Below, piece by piece: positions 42,571 to 50,441 of a DNA stretch of 64,000 nt. The DNA lies in assembly GCF_016889705.1 (NCBI RefSeq), contig NZ_CP069526.1:8708001-8772000 (forward strand), written 5' to 3'. This stretch comes from Amycolatopsis sp. FDAARGOS 1241 (GTDB lineage Bacteria; Actinomycetota; Actinomycetes; Mycobacteriales; Pseudonocardiaceae). The notes beneath the pieces are model-generated. The model was given only the letters and a program-made list of their open reading frames with translations. It made no database searches and had not been told where the DNA came from. The stretch's first letter is position 1; each line of letters opens with the position of its first letter. Both the position numbers and the translations under genes were made by a program.

Positions 42571-45161
42571 CCCGCGCCGAGGCAGACGAACGGGCGCCGC
42601 AAGGGGTCGACGGCGATCGCTTCGGCCAGCGCCAGCGCCGGGGGTGTGCCGACGGCGAGGCGGCGGTGCAGGTCGGCCATGGTGTCGGCCGCCGCGCGAT
42701 CGCCGACGCGGGCGACCGCGCCGATGACGGTGTGGGAGCCGCTCGCGAGCAGCGTGCCGGCGAAGCCGAGAGCTTCCTCACCCGGCCGGATGTGGCTCAT
42801 GGCGAGCTCGCAAGCGGCCAGCACCACGCGCGCCGGGGGCCGCGCGAGGCGGGCGGTTTCGTGGGCGAACAGCGGGCCGTCGACGAGTTCCAGGCGGGAG
42901 AACAGGGCATTGGCGGGCTCGTGCGCCCCGTGCGCGACGAGGTGCGCGAGGCGCGTGCCGTCGAGCGCCTGCAGGACGGTGGCGCTCGTGGCGTCGGTGC
43001 CCTCGACGAGCCGGGCGTCCGGGTAGACCGAGCGCAGCTTGCTCACCTCGCCCACGGCGCCGGGCACGCCGGGGCCGCCCGCGAGCAGCACCGGACCAGT
43101 GTCGGCGGCGCGTTCGGCCGCGATCCACGCCGTGGCCGACGGCGCGATCGACACCGGGTGCCCGCGCAACGAAGGCAGCGCGCCCCACGGCATCGCGTAC
43201 AGCTGCCCGATGGGGACGATCACGAGCTCGCGGTCGCCGAGCGTCTTGACCAGCGACGCGGAGATCAGCGCGTCGAGCTTGTCGGCGCGGCGGACGGCGG
43301 AGGCGGCCACCGTCTCCGCGAGCATCCGTGGCAGGTGGTCGGGCGCGAGGGCGTCGAGGTCGGCGTGCAGCTGCTTCGCCGTTTCGACGATGTCGTCGTG
43401 GGGACCGAGCTTCAGCAGCCGGAACGACCCCCGGTCGACGACCACGGAGTACAGCTGCCCGTTGTACGGCACCAGGCTCACGAGCACCCGGTCGCCGAGG
43501 TGCTCGACGACCTCGTCCGGCGTCGCGACGGGCCGGGGCCGGCCCCACGGGCTCGTGTACCAGCCGAGCCGGCTCGCCTCCTGCTGCAGCGCGGAGTAGC
43601 GCTGCTCCAGCGTCTTCACCGGTTCGCCCTCGAGTCGCGCCCTTTGGATCGTGCGCTGCAAGTGCCGCATCTCCGTGATGTGCTTGGACAGCACCGGATC
43701 CTCGATCACCGGCAGCGGTTCGTAGCGGTAGACCTGCGCGCGCGTGCGCTCGAGCCACGCGAACATCCGGCGCGCTCCCGCGGCGTTGTTCCGGGCGCGG
43801 CGCAGCACGAGCCGCAGCGCGAGCCGGCCGAGCTCCTCGCCGTGCACGGCCGTGCCGCACACCAGGTCGAGCCCGCCCATGCGGTCGCGGATCATACCGA
43901 GTTCCCGCAGGCCGGCGCGGGCCTGCGCCAGGGCGGACCGCGGCCGGTCGGTCGCCACGGCCAGCTCCGCGCGGCAGAGCCGGAACAGCATCCGGTGGTC
44001 GATCGGCGTCGTCGCCCGCGGCTTCGGCACGCGCGCGAGCACCTGCGCGGCCTCGTCGATCTCCCGGCGCCGCAGCAGGAGCCGCACGGCCAGCAGCCGC
44101 GCGACGGCCCCCTCGTCGCGCACCCCCAGTGCGCCCAGGCGTTCGGCCAGCGCCACGAGCTCGGCGGGCAGCCGGGGCGTCGACCGGGCGTCGCGGGTGG
44201 TGAGGACCTTGTGCGCGTCGGCACGCAGCCGCGCCAGTCCCGCGATCTCGGCCCACGTCGTGTTGCCCCGGCGCAGGAACCGGCGCCGGGCGTCGGAGGC
44301 GACCTTGCGCGCCAGCGCGAAGTCCCCCTCCAGCAGCGCGGCGGCCGCGCGCGCGACTTCGGCTTCGGCGATGTGCTGGCCCGAGCCGTTGGCGCGCAGC
44401 TGCGGGAGCGCCTCGTCGAGGTGCCGAGCGGCTTCCTCGCCGAGCCCCGCGGTGAGCAGCGCTCGCGCCTGGTCGAGCCGGACCAGCGGCAGCGACCCGG
44501 GTGATTCCGTGACCAGGATGCGCGCGGCCTGCTCGTAGTGGGACAGCGCCCGGGGCACGTCTCCCACGAGCTGGGCGTGGTCACCGAGGTTCTGCCTGAT
44601 CTTGCCCTCGAGCCGCGGGTGGCCGAACTCGACCGCCAGGTCGAGCGCGCGCAGCAGGTCCGCCTCCGCGGCTTCCGGGTTGTTCATCGCCATGTGCACG
44701 AGCGCGCGGTTGTTGAGCGTGCGCACGAGCAGCAGCCGGTCGTCGCCGGCCTCCGCTTCGAGGTGCGGCATCACGGAGTCGTAGAGCGCGAGAGCCTCCG
44801 CGAACCGGCCGGCACGCATCACCACGACGGCCCGCTGCAGGTTGACGATCAGCCCCAGCTCGGCGCTCGGCTCACCGCCGGGCAGCCGCAGCCGGGCGGC
44901 CTCCGCCGCTTCCAGGCGCGCGAGGCCGGCTTCGGTCGACCTCACCTCGGCTTCGGCGGCGCCCAGGCTGATGAGCGCACGGACCTGCACCTCCAGCAGG
45001 ACGGGAGCGAGCTCCTCCTCGCGGGCGATGCGGGTCAGAGCCTTTCGGAACAAGCGCACGGCGACAGCCGGCCGCTGGTCGAACGCGGCCGCGCGGCCCC
45101 GCGCGTACAGGTCGCTCGCCTCCGCGATCACTCGATCGAGAACAGGCGACGGCGCAGGCAC
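42567..45161 (-). CDS. TPR-CHAT caspase-like protein
   Basis: An 864-residue cytoplasmic protein. Residues about 1-480 are helical TPR-like repeats (e.g. LNNRALVHMAMNNPEAAEAD, GKIRQNLGDHAQLVGDVPRA). A coiled linker (about 480-560) leads to a C-terminal CHAT domain. Its caspase-type dyad is visible: His in HLVAHGAHEP (about H744) and Cys in VVLAACELAMSHI (about C784), with PIGQLYAMPWGALPSLRG before them. CHAT domains are cysteine peptidases related to separase and caspases, often used in programmed death or signal relay. It is the last gene of a sigma factor - small protein - CHAT unit, 51 bases downstream. The target is unknown; the peptide encoded at 46597 is one candidate. Confidence 0.88.
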   Translation of the reverse strand: MPAPSPVLDRVIAEASDLYARGRAAAFDQRPAVAVRLFRKALTRIAREEELAPVLLEVQVRALISLGAAEAEVRSTEAGLARLEAAEAARLRLPGGEPSAELGLIVNLQRAVVVMRAGRFAEALALYDSVMPHLEAEAGDDRLLLVRTLNNRALVHMAMNNPEAAEADLLRALDLAVEFGHPRLEGKIRQNLGDHAQLVGDVPRALSHYEQAARILVTESPGSLPLVRLDQARALLTAGLGEEAARHLDEALPQLRANGSGQHIAEAEVARAAAALLEGDFALARKVASDARRRFLRRGNTTWAEIAGLARLRADAHKVLTTRDARSTPRLPAELVALAERLGALGVRDEGAVARLLAVRLLLRRREIDEAAQVLARVPKPRATTPIDHRMLFRLCRAELAVATDRPRSALAQARAGLRELGMIRDRMGGLDLVCGTAVHGEELGRLALRLVLRRARNNAAGARRMFAWLERTRAQVYRYEPLPVIEDPVLSKHITEMRHLQRTIQRARLEGEPVKTLEQRYSALQQEASRLGWYTSPWGRPRPVATPDEVVEHLGDRVLVSLVPYNGQLYSVVVDRGSFRLLKLGPHDDIVETAKQLHADLDALAPDHLPRMLAETVAASAVRRADKLDALISASLVKTLGDRELVIVPIGQLYAMPWGALPSLRGHPVSIAPSATAWIAAERAADTGPVLLAGGPGVPGAVGEVSKLRSVYPDARLVEGTDATSATVLQALDGTRLAHLVAHGAHEPANALFSRLELVDGPLFAHETARLARPPARVVLAACELAMSHIRPGEEALGFAGTLLASGSHTVIGAVARVGDRAAADTMADLHRRLAVGTPPALALAEAIAVDPLRRPFVCLGAG

Positions 45162-45212
45162 GCACTCTATGGGAGCACACCCCCAGCACGTGGCGTAACG
45201 CCCGTCCGGGTT

Positions 45213-45695
45213 TTAAAGCACAACCGTCGGAGTCACCACTGTCCGGCGGCGCGGTCCCTCACCGAGGTGCACCAGGATCTGCGTGGTCCCGGACGGCACG
45301 TTCTCCAGCACGAACCGGCCCCCCTGATCGGCGACGGTGGAGAACGTGCCCTCGTCGGCCACGCGCACCTCCACCTCGTACTCGCCCGCGGGCGCGAGCC
45401 AGCCGTCGATCCGGTGCAGCTTGCCGATGCGGGTCAGGTTGATCATCACCGTCAGATCGCTGACGGTGAAGGTGATCGTGCCCGTGGCCGTGCTGCGGAC
45501 GCCGGCGAGCTCGTCGAGCCGTTCCCAGCGCGCGACTTCGACGTCGAGGTTCTCGAGTTCGAGCGCGAACTGGACCCGCTGCGCCAGGTCGTCCGGCGGC
45601 GGATCCAGCTCGTCGAGGAAACGGCTCAGGTCGGCGAGCAGCGTTTCGTCGTCCGGCAGCGCGCTGCCGCTTCCAGGCACGCCGATGTCGTTCAT
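45213..45695 (-). CDS. Carboxypeptidase-regulatory-like small protein
   Basis: A 160-residue protein between the sigma factor and CHAT genes. The N-terminal half is acidic and helical (DDETLLADLSRFLDELDPPP, then DLAQRVQFALELENLDVEVA). The C-terminal half is a beta-sandwich of carboxypeptidase-regulatory type (GWLAPAGEYEVEVRVADEGT, 'GRFVLENVPSGTTQILVHLG'). There is no signal peptide. It overlaps the sigma factor gene by 4 bases, so the two are translationally coupled. Its position suggests a partner or regulator of either the sigma factor or the CHAT protease; I recognise no enzyme motif. Confidence 0.78.
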   Translation of the reverse strand: MNDIGVPGSGSALPDDETLLADLSRFLDELDPPPDDLAQRVQFALELENLDVEVARWERLDELAGVRSTATGTITFTVSDLTVMINLTRIGKLHRIDGWLAPAGEYEVEVRVADEGTFSTVADQGGRFVLENVPSGTTQILVHLGEGPRRRTVVTPTVVL

Positions 45696-46297
45696 CGGCC
45701 ACCCCCTTCTCCTGCGAGGAGATCGCGCATCGAGTCGAGGCAACGACCCCTGGTGGGTCCGATGCTGCCCCGCGGCATGCGCATCGCCTCGGCCACGGCC
45801 TGGTATTCGGCGCGGCCGGCGAGCACGGTGAGGCGGAGCAGCTCCTGACAGCGAGTGGGCAGCCGGAGGAAGGCGCGCCAGACCCTGCGGTCGTTGTCGG
45901 CGCGCACGGCTTCCTCCTCGGGCGCGGGGTGGGTGCTTTCGATGCTCGCGGCGACCTCGTCGCTGAGCGGCACCGGCTGGACGCGGCGGCCGAACGGGTG
46001 GGCGGCTTCGCGTCTCGTGGTCGTGATCAGCCAGGCGGCCAGCGCGCGCGGGTCGCGGAGTTTGTCCAGCTGGGTGAACAGGGCGAGCCACACCGTCTGC
46101 ACGACGTCTTCGGCGATCTGGCGATCGAGCCCGTTCGCGCGCGCGACGTGCCAGACGAGTGGCGTCAGCTCGTCGACGAGTTTCGCCATCGCCCGGCGGT
46201 CACCGGCCCGCGCCGCCTCCATGCAGGCGGCGTGCAGGTCGACGCCGGTCAGGCCTTCCCATGGCGGGTCTACCTCGGTGGTTTGCACGTCGGTCAC
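45692..46297 (-). CDS. ECF-like RNA polymerase sigma factor
   Basis: A 201-residue sigma-70-family factor. Region 2 is DELTPLVWHVARANGLDRQI followed by AEDVVQTVWLALFTQLDKLR and AWLITTTRREA. Region 4 is FLRLPTRCQELLRLTVLAGR followed by AEYQAVAEAMRMPRGSIGPT-RGRCLDSMRDLL. It begins at GTG 46297, with GAGGCAG 7 bases upstream. No anti-sigma factor is encoded nearby; the next genes are the 160-residue protein and the CHAT protease, in one operon. The factor may be controlled by those partners. The same sigma/CHAT neighbourhood occurs in other actinomycetes to my knowledge, but its target promoters are not described. Confidence 0.88.
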   Translation of the reverse strand: MTDVQTTEVDPPWEGLTGVDLHAACMEAARAGDRRAMAKLVDELTPLVWHVARANGLDRQIAEDVVQTVWLALFTQLDKLRDPRALAAWLITTTRREAAHPFGRRVQPVPLSDEVAASIESTHPAPEEEAVRADNDRRVWRAFLRLPTRCQELLRLTVLAGRAEYQAVAEAMRMPRGSIGPTRGRCLDSMRDLLAGEGGGR

Positions 46298-46596
46298 CGT
46301 ATCTGCCTCGCGCGGGAGGCGTGTTGGGTTCGGCGGCGGTGTGGTCGGTGGTCCTTCTCGGAGAAGGAGCGCACAGGCAGGACTGGGATACATCGGGTCA
46401 CTTACTCGGGCGATGTCAGTGGTCAGATCCGGTTCGTGCACCGACCGGCACGGGCGTGCACCCGCACCGGCCGGCGCTCCCCTCCCTCCCCCCAGGCCCG
46501 GTCCCCTTCGGACCCGGCCGGGCGGTCCTCCCCCCGAAGCCGCCCGGCAGACGGCGTCCGGCAGCCCCCTCGGCTTCCGGACACCGCCCGTCTCGG

Positions 46597-46743
46597 CTAC
46601 TTCGCCGTGCCCGTTTCGTCGTACGGCTCGTGGTTCCCGTCGGGCTGGGTGGTCGTGCCACCGCCCGGGACGTGCGGCGCGCCGCCGGTGGTGACCGGCG
46701 GAACGGTGGTCGGGGTGGTCTGCTCTTCGTCGGATTCCGGCAT
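46597..46743 (-). CDS. 48-residue Thr/Pro-rich acidic peptide (hypothetical)
   Basis: A small frame that reads MPESDEEQTTPTTVPPVTTG and continues Gly/Thr/Pro-rich to ..GNHEPYDETGTAK. GGGAAAGGGAAAG lies upstream as a ribosome site. It is on the same strand as, and 300 bases upstream of, the sigma-CHAT operon. It is acidic, disordered-looking and lacks cysteine and any hydrophobic segment. It could be a short substrate or modified peptide, or chance. The region 46298-46596 between it and the sigma gene is GC-rich with several inverted repeats and no other gene. Confidence 0.45.
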   Translation of the reverse strand: MPESDEEQTTPTTVPPVTTGGAPHVPGGGTTTQPDGNHEPYDETGTAK

Positions 46744-46840
46744 GGGCTTTCCCTTTCCCTCGGCTGCCCCACAGGACGCAACGAGGGGACCCGCAGATAC
46801 ACGGAGAGCGAAAATTCTCTGGGAAATACCGCTTCGCTGG

Positions 46841-47584
46841 TCAGCTGAGCCGGCTCGGCTCCTCCGGACGCGTGGTAGCCGTGACGGCGGGTGAACCGGC
46901 GACGAGCGCGGCCGCCCACTCGCGGTACCCCACGGGCCCGGGGTGGAACCGGTCCTCGGCGAAGGTCCCGTCGTGCAGCAGACCCGGCGCCATCGCCACG
47001 TACGTGACCCCCGGCAGCCGCGCGAGCTCCGCCGCCGCCCGGTCCAGCGCGGCCGACCGCGCGGCCAGCACGTCCCGCAGCGGCCGCGGCAACGCCGGGA
47101 AGTTCCCCATCGGCGGCACTCCCGCGAGCACCACCGGTACCGGCCCGAGCCGGCGCCGCACGTCGACGACCACGCCGAGCAGGTCTCGCCGGAACCGCGC
47201 CGCCGAGTGCAGCTCGAGGGTGTCGTTCACCCCGAGCGCGATGACGACGAGGTCCGCGGGCGCCAGCCGGTGGACCAGCTCCCGCCTCACGACGGCGGCC
47301 GACGCCCCGGGCCGGCCGACCGCTTGCCACCGGACCCGGAGCCCACCGCCAGCGATCAGCTCGGCGAGCCGGCCCGTCAGCCCCTCCTCGTGAGTGCGCG
47401 CGCCGACACCGTCCACAGTGGACTCGCCCAGCACGGCGAGCCGGAAGTCCGGGCCGGTGCCGGTGACGCCCGAAGCCGGGCCGCCGGCACCGGGCAGGCG
47501 GGGCGTGCCGCGGCGGGTGCGCAGGGCTTGCACCACCAGGACCGGGGCCAGCGCGGCGAACAGGAGGAAGCGGAGAACTGCCAT
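46841..47584 (-). CDS. SGNH/GDSL-family hydrolase
   Basis: A 247-residue SGNH hydrolase with an N-terminal hydrophobic anchor (MAVLRFLLFAALAPVLVVQA). Block I is RLAVLGESTVDGVGA (nucleophile Ser in GESTVDG), block II Gly in AVGRPGASAAVV, block III ALGVNDTLEL (Asn) and block V DRFHPGPVGYREWA (Asp-x-x-His). All four signature residues are present. The enzyme is an extracytoplasmic esterase or lipase acting on lipid or glycan acyl groups. ATG at 47584 was chosen; a second ATG six codons upstream is possible, since a weak AAGG lies between them. Confidence 0.85.
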   Translation of the reverse strand: MAVLRFLLFAALAPVLVVQALRTRRGTPRLPGAGGPASGVTGTGPDFRLAVLGESTVDGVGARTHEEGLTGRLAELIAGGGLRVRWQAVGRPGASAAVVRRELVHRLAPADLVVIALGVNDTLELHSAARFRRDLLGVVVDVRRRLGPVPVVLAGVPPMGNFPALPRPLRDVLAARSAALDRAAAELARLPGVTYVAMAPGLLHDGTFAEDRFHPGPVGYREWAAALVAGSPAVTATTRPEEPSRLS

Positions 47585-47671
47585 GTCGCCGACCTTAATC
47601 ACGCGCAGCGACGGCCCGGGCCGGTCGAGCGGAGTTGTCCACAGGGCAGACGAGTTGTGGACAACCAGCGC

Positions 47672-48301
47672 TCATCGGCCGGCGATCGCGGCCGTGGTGC
47701 GGACCAGGCCGGTACCGTCGGCGGCGTCGAGAAGGAACGAGGCCACGTCGGCGCGGCTGATGCTGAAGCTGCCGCGCACGGGGCCGGCCGTGTTCACCAG
47801 CACCCGGCCCGTGGCGGGGCCGTCGGTGAGGCGCGGGGGGCGGACGATCGTCCACGCCGTGTCCGAGGCCTTGATCGTCGCCTCCATCACCAGCAGATCA
47901 GCGAACCCGTTGCGCAGCACCGCACCCAGGAGGGGTTTGACCAGGAACCGGGTGAAGAAGCCGTCGCCGTCGGTCTTGAGACCGGCGGCGCTGACGGCGA
48001 CGAACCGCGTGTCCGAGCCGCGCAGCGCGGACACGACCGCGCGGGCGCCGTCGGCGTTCACCGTGGTGGGCCGTCGATCGCGGGCGCCGAGCGCGAGCAC
48101 GACGGCGTCGCGGCCCTGGACCGCCGACGCGAGCGCCGGGTCGTCGAGCGCGTGGACGGCCACGTCCAGCCGCGGGTGGCTCGCGACCGACAGCCGAGCC
48201 GGGTCGCGCACCACGGCCGTGACGTGCCAGCCGCGGGCGAGCGCGTCGCGCACGGCCAGGGTGCCGATCCGCCCGCTCGCGCCGAGGACGGTGATCTTCA
48301 T
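47672..48301 (-). CDS. NAD(P)-binding NmrA/SDR-like protein
   Basis: A 209-residue atypical SDR. The dinucleotide loop is MKITVLGASGRIGTLAVRDA, then VVRDPARL and VLALGARD. There is no YxxxK catalytic pair, so it is of the NmrA/BVR-B type: a redox sensor or flavin-type reductase rather than a classical dehydrogenase. GGAGGAGG precedes the ATG. It is divergent from a TetR gene across a twin-palindrome operator and is the obvious target of that repressor. The function is unknown. Confidence 0.83.
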   Translation of the reverse strand: MKITVLGASGRIGTLAVRDALARGWHVTAVVRDPARLSVASHPRLDVAVHALDDPALASAVQGRDAVVLALGARDRRPTTVNADGARAVVSALRGSDTRFVAVSAAGLKTDGDGFFTRFLVKPLLGAVLRNGFADLLVMEATIKASDTAWTIVRPPRLTDGPATGRVLVNTAGPVRGSFSISRADVASFLLDAADGTGLVRTTAAIAGR

Positions 48302-48321
48302 GGCGCCTCCTCCCAGTAGGT

Positions 48322-48361
48322 GTGAGTGTTTACTCACCAGGTAGGGTGAGTAAACACTCAC
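48322..48361. promoter_or_regulatory. Twin-palindrome TetR operator
   Basis: GTGAGTGTTTACTCACC (48322-48338) and its exact reverse complement (48345-48361) are separated by 6 bases. Each arm is itself a palindrome (GTGAGT-N4-ACTCAC), so two dimer sites lie 23 bases apart. It is centred between the divergent NmrA-like and TetR genes, just upstream of the tetR ATG at 48390. Confidence 0.85.
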
Positions 48362-48389
48362 CACGCTGAGAGCATCCTCAGGAGCACCG

Positions 48390-48959
48390 ATGGGCAGCCG
48401 GCAGGACCTCGTCGCCGCCGCGGCGAAGGTGATGCGCGAACAGGGTTACGCGCACGCCACCACCAAAGCCATCGCGCAGACCGCCGGCTACTCGGAAGCC
48501 TTGCTGTACAAGCACTTCAAGGACAAGACGGAGCTGTTCCTGGCCGTCTTGAGCGAGGAACTGCCCGCACTCGGCCCCACCGCCCGGCACCTCGCGGACC
48601 ACGCCGCCGACGCGGCACTGGAGGAGAACCTGACGGAACTGGCCCGCACCGCGCTCGAGTTCTACCGCGCGAGCTTCCCCATTTCCGTCTCGATCTTCTC
48701 TTCGCGCGAACTGCTGCGCACCCACCGCGCCGCGCTCGATGCCGGCCACGGGCCGGAGGTGCCCATCACGTTCGTCGCCGGCTACCTGCGGGCGGAAGCC
48801 GACCTCGGCCGCATCCCGGAGTCCACCGACCTCGAAGCCGCCGCGCGCCTGCTGCTGGGCGCCTGTTTCCAGCAGGCGTTCCTGGACTCGTTCGAGGACC
48901 GCGACAGCGGCCCGGTGATCGCCGGGCGTGTGGCGAAAGCGCTGATCGCCGGGCTCTAG
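48390..48959 (+). CDS. TetR-family repressor
   Basis: A 189-residue TetR protein. The helix-turn-helix is LVAAAAKVMREQGYAHATTK, AIAQTAGYSEALLYKHFKDK. The ligand domain is of TetR_C type. It is divergent from the NmrA-like gene and close to a pair of perfect palindromes that it should bind, giving autorepression and control of the neighbour. Its TAG stop shares the tetranucleotide CTAG with the stop of the convergent MarR-type gene, so the two coding regions end on overlapping stops. Confidence 0.88.
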   Translation: MGSRQDLVAAAAKVMREQGYAHATTKAIAQTAGYSEALLYKHFKDKTELFLAVLSEELPALGPTARHLADHAADAALEENLTELARTALEFYRASFPISVSIFSSRELLRTHRAALDAGHGPEVPITFVAGYLRAEADLGRIPESTDLEAAARLLLGACFQQAFLDSFEDRDSGPVIAGRVAKALIAGL

Positions 48960-49447
48960 CCGGCCTGGCGCTTGGCCCGCTCCGCGTGCCAGCGGTCGTA
49001 GAGGCTGCCGACCTCCTTGAGCACGAACGACAGGAAGTCCTGCATCTCCGCCAGCCGCTTCCCGGCCGGCGTGTCCGCGCCGAGCGCGTCGATGCCCTCC
49101 TCGGCCGCGTCCCGCCACATGATCAGCAGGCGGTCGCGCTTGAGGAAGGTCGCGTACCAGAGGTCGTCGTGCAGTTTGTAGTGGTCGCGACGCTCGCCGG
49201 GCTCCCGGACCTTGGCCACGAACCCGACCTGCTCCAGGTACCGCACGGCTCCGGAGATCGCGGCGGGACTCACCGACAGCTGCGTCGCGAGCTCGGCGGC
49301 GGTCAGCTGACCCTCGTCGTCGGTCATGAGGGCCGCGAACACGCGCGCGGCCATGCGCTGCATGCCGATCTGCGAGAGCACCAGGCCCAGGCTCTCGACG
49401 TACCGGCGGACGGCGTCCTCGTCACGCTTGGTCTCAGGCGTCGTCAT
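48956..49447 (-). CDS. MarR/GbsR-type regulator
   Basis: A 163-residue winged-helix regulator: GMQRMAARVFAALMTDDEGQ, LTAAELATQLSVSPAAISGA, VRYLEQVGFVAKVREPGERR, followed by a helical dimerisation tail (RWRDAAEEG-type region). This is the GbsR/MarR-like group often found divergent from drug-exporting ABC genes. The ABC exporter operon starts 95 bases away on the other strand. The intervening AT-rich region holds TTCATGAA (49514-49521) and is the probable operator. I infer that it represses the exporter. Confidence 0.83.
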   Translation of the reverse strand: MTTPETKRDEDAVRRYVESLGLVLSQIGMQRMAARVFAALMTDDEGQLTAAELATQLSVSPAAISGAVRYLEQVGFVAKVREPGERRDHYKLHDDLWYATFLKRDRLLIMWRDAAEEGIDALGADTPAGKRLAEMQDFLSFVLKEVGSLYDRWHAERAKRQAG

Positions 49448-49541
49448 CCACCCATCCTCTCGCACCCGGACAGCCACGATCACTCGATCTAGACATTTTC
49501 TTAACTTCACAACTTCATGAAATCAATGTACCTTCCAAATC

Positions 49542-50441
49542 ATGGGAAACGCCATCTCGATCTCCGGCCTGCACAAGTCGTTCGGCCGGACGAAGGCCCT
49601 CGACGGCCTCGATCTCCAGGTTCCCGTGGGGGAAGTCCACGGCTTCCTCGGTCCGAACGGTGCCGGGAAGTCCACCACGGTCCGGGTTCTGCTCGGGCTG
49701 CTGCACGCCGACGCCGGCGAGGTCCGCCTGCTCGGTGGCGACCCGTGGCGCGATGCCGCGAGCCTGCACCGCCGGCTGGCCTACGTGCCCGGCGACGTCA
49801 ACCTCTGGCCCAACCTCTCCGGAGGCGAGGTGATCGACCTGCTCGGCCGGCTGCGCGGCGGGCTCGACCAGAAGCGCCGCCAGGACCTCATCGAGCGGTT
49901 CGACCTCGACCCGCGCAAGAAGGGGCGCACGTACTCCAAGGGCAACCGGCAGAAGGTCGCACTGGTGGCGGCGCTCGCGTCCACTGTGGACCTGCTGCTG
50001 CTCGACGAGCCGACCTCCGGCCTCGACCCGCTCATGGAAGCCGTGTTCCAGGAGTGCATCCAGGAAGAGCGCGAGCAGGGCCGCACCGTGCTGCTCTCCA
50101 GCCACCTCCTCGCCGAGGTAGAAGCCTTGTGCGACAAGGTGAGCATCATCCGGAGCGGCCGCACAGTCGAGTCCGGGACACTCGCGCAGCTGCGCCACCT
50201 CACGCGTACGTCGATCACCGCCGAGCTGGCCGGCCCGCCGAACGGACTGGCCAAGCTCACCGACGTCCACGACCTCGAGGTGGCCGGCAACCGCGTGCGC
50301 TTCGACGTCGAGACGCGCTCGCTCGACGACGCGCTGCGCCACCTCACGCAGGTCGGCGTGCGCAGCCTGGTGAGCCGGCCGCCGACGTTGGAAGAGCTCT
50401 TCCTGCGCCACTACTCCGACGAGGCCGGGAGCCGGAAGTGA
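49542..50441 (+). CDS. ABC transporter ATP-binding protein
   Basis: A 299-residue drug-export-type ATPase. Walker A is [15 protein letters not shown], the Q-loop region is [19 protein letters not shown], and the signature loop is the degenerate [15 protein letters not shown]. Walker B is [13 protein letters not shown], with H-loop LLSSHLLAE. The C-terminal 80 residues are the DUF4162-like extension of DrrA/TnrB-type ATPases. It has no clear ribosome site, and the ATG lies shortly after an AT-rich promoter region, so a short or absent leader is possible. It overlaps the permease gene by 4 bases. With that permease it should export a hydrophobic drug or lipid. Confidence 0.92.
   Translation: MGNAISISGLHKSFGRTKALDGLDLQVPVGEVHGFLGPNGAGKSTTVRVLLGLLHADAGEVRLLGGDPWRDAASLHRRLAYVPGDVNLWPNLSGGEVIDLLGRLRGGLDQKRRQDLIERFDLDPRKKGRTYSKGNRQKVALVAALASTVDLLLLDEPTSGLDPLMEAVFQECIQEEREQGRTVLLSSHLLAEVEALCDKVSIIRSGRTVESGTLAQLRHLTRTSITAELAGPPNGLAKLTDVHDLEVAGNRVRFDVETRSLDDALRHLTQVGVRSLVSRPPTLEELFLRHYSDEAGSRK

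Noticed and set aside
42369..46894. Long open frames antisense to the CHAT gene
   Set aside because: His/Arg/Gln-rich shadows with no domains; the minus-strand CHAT and sigma genes have clear motifs.
49517..50437. Open frame extending the ABC permease upstream across the ATPase gene
   Set aside because: The extension is out of frame with the ATPase and Arg/Pro-rich; the permease starts at GTG 50438 overlapping the ATPase stop.
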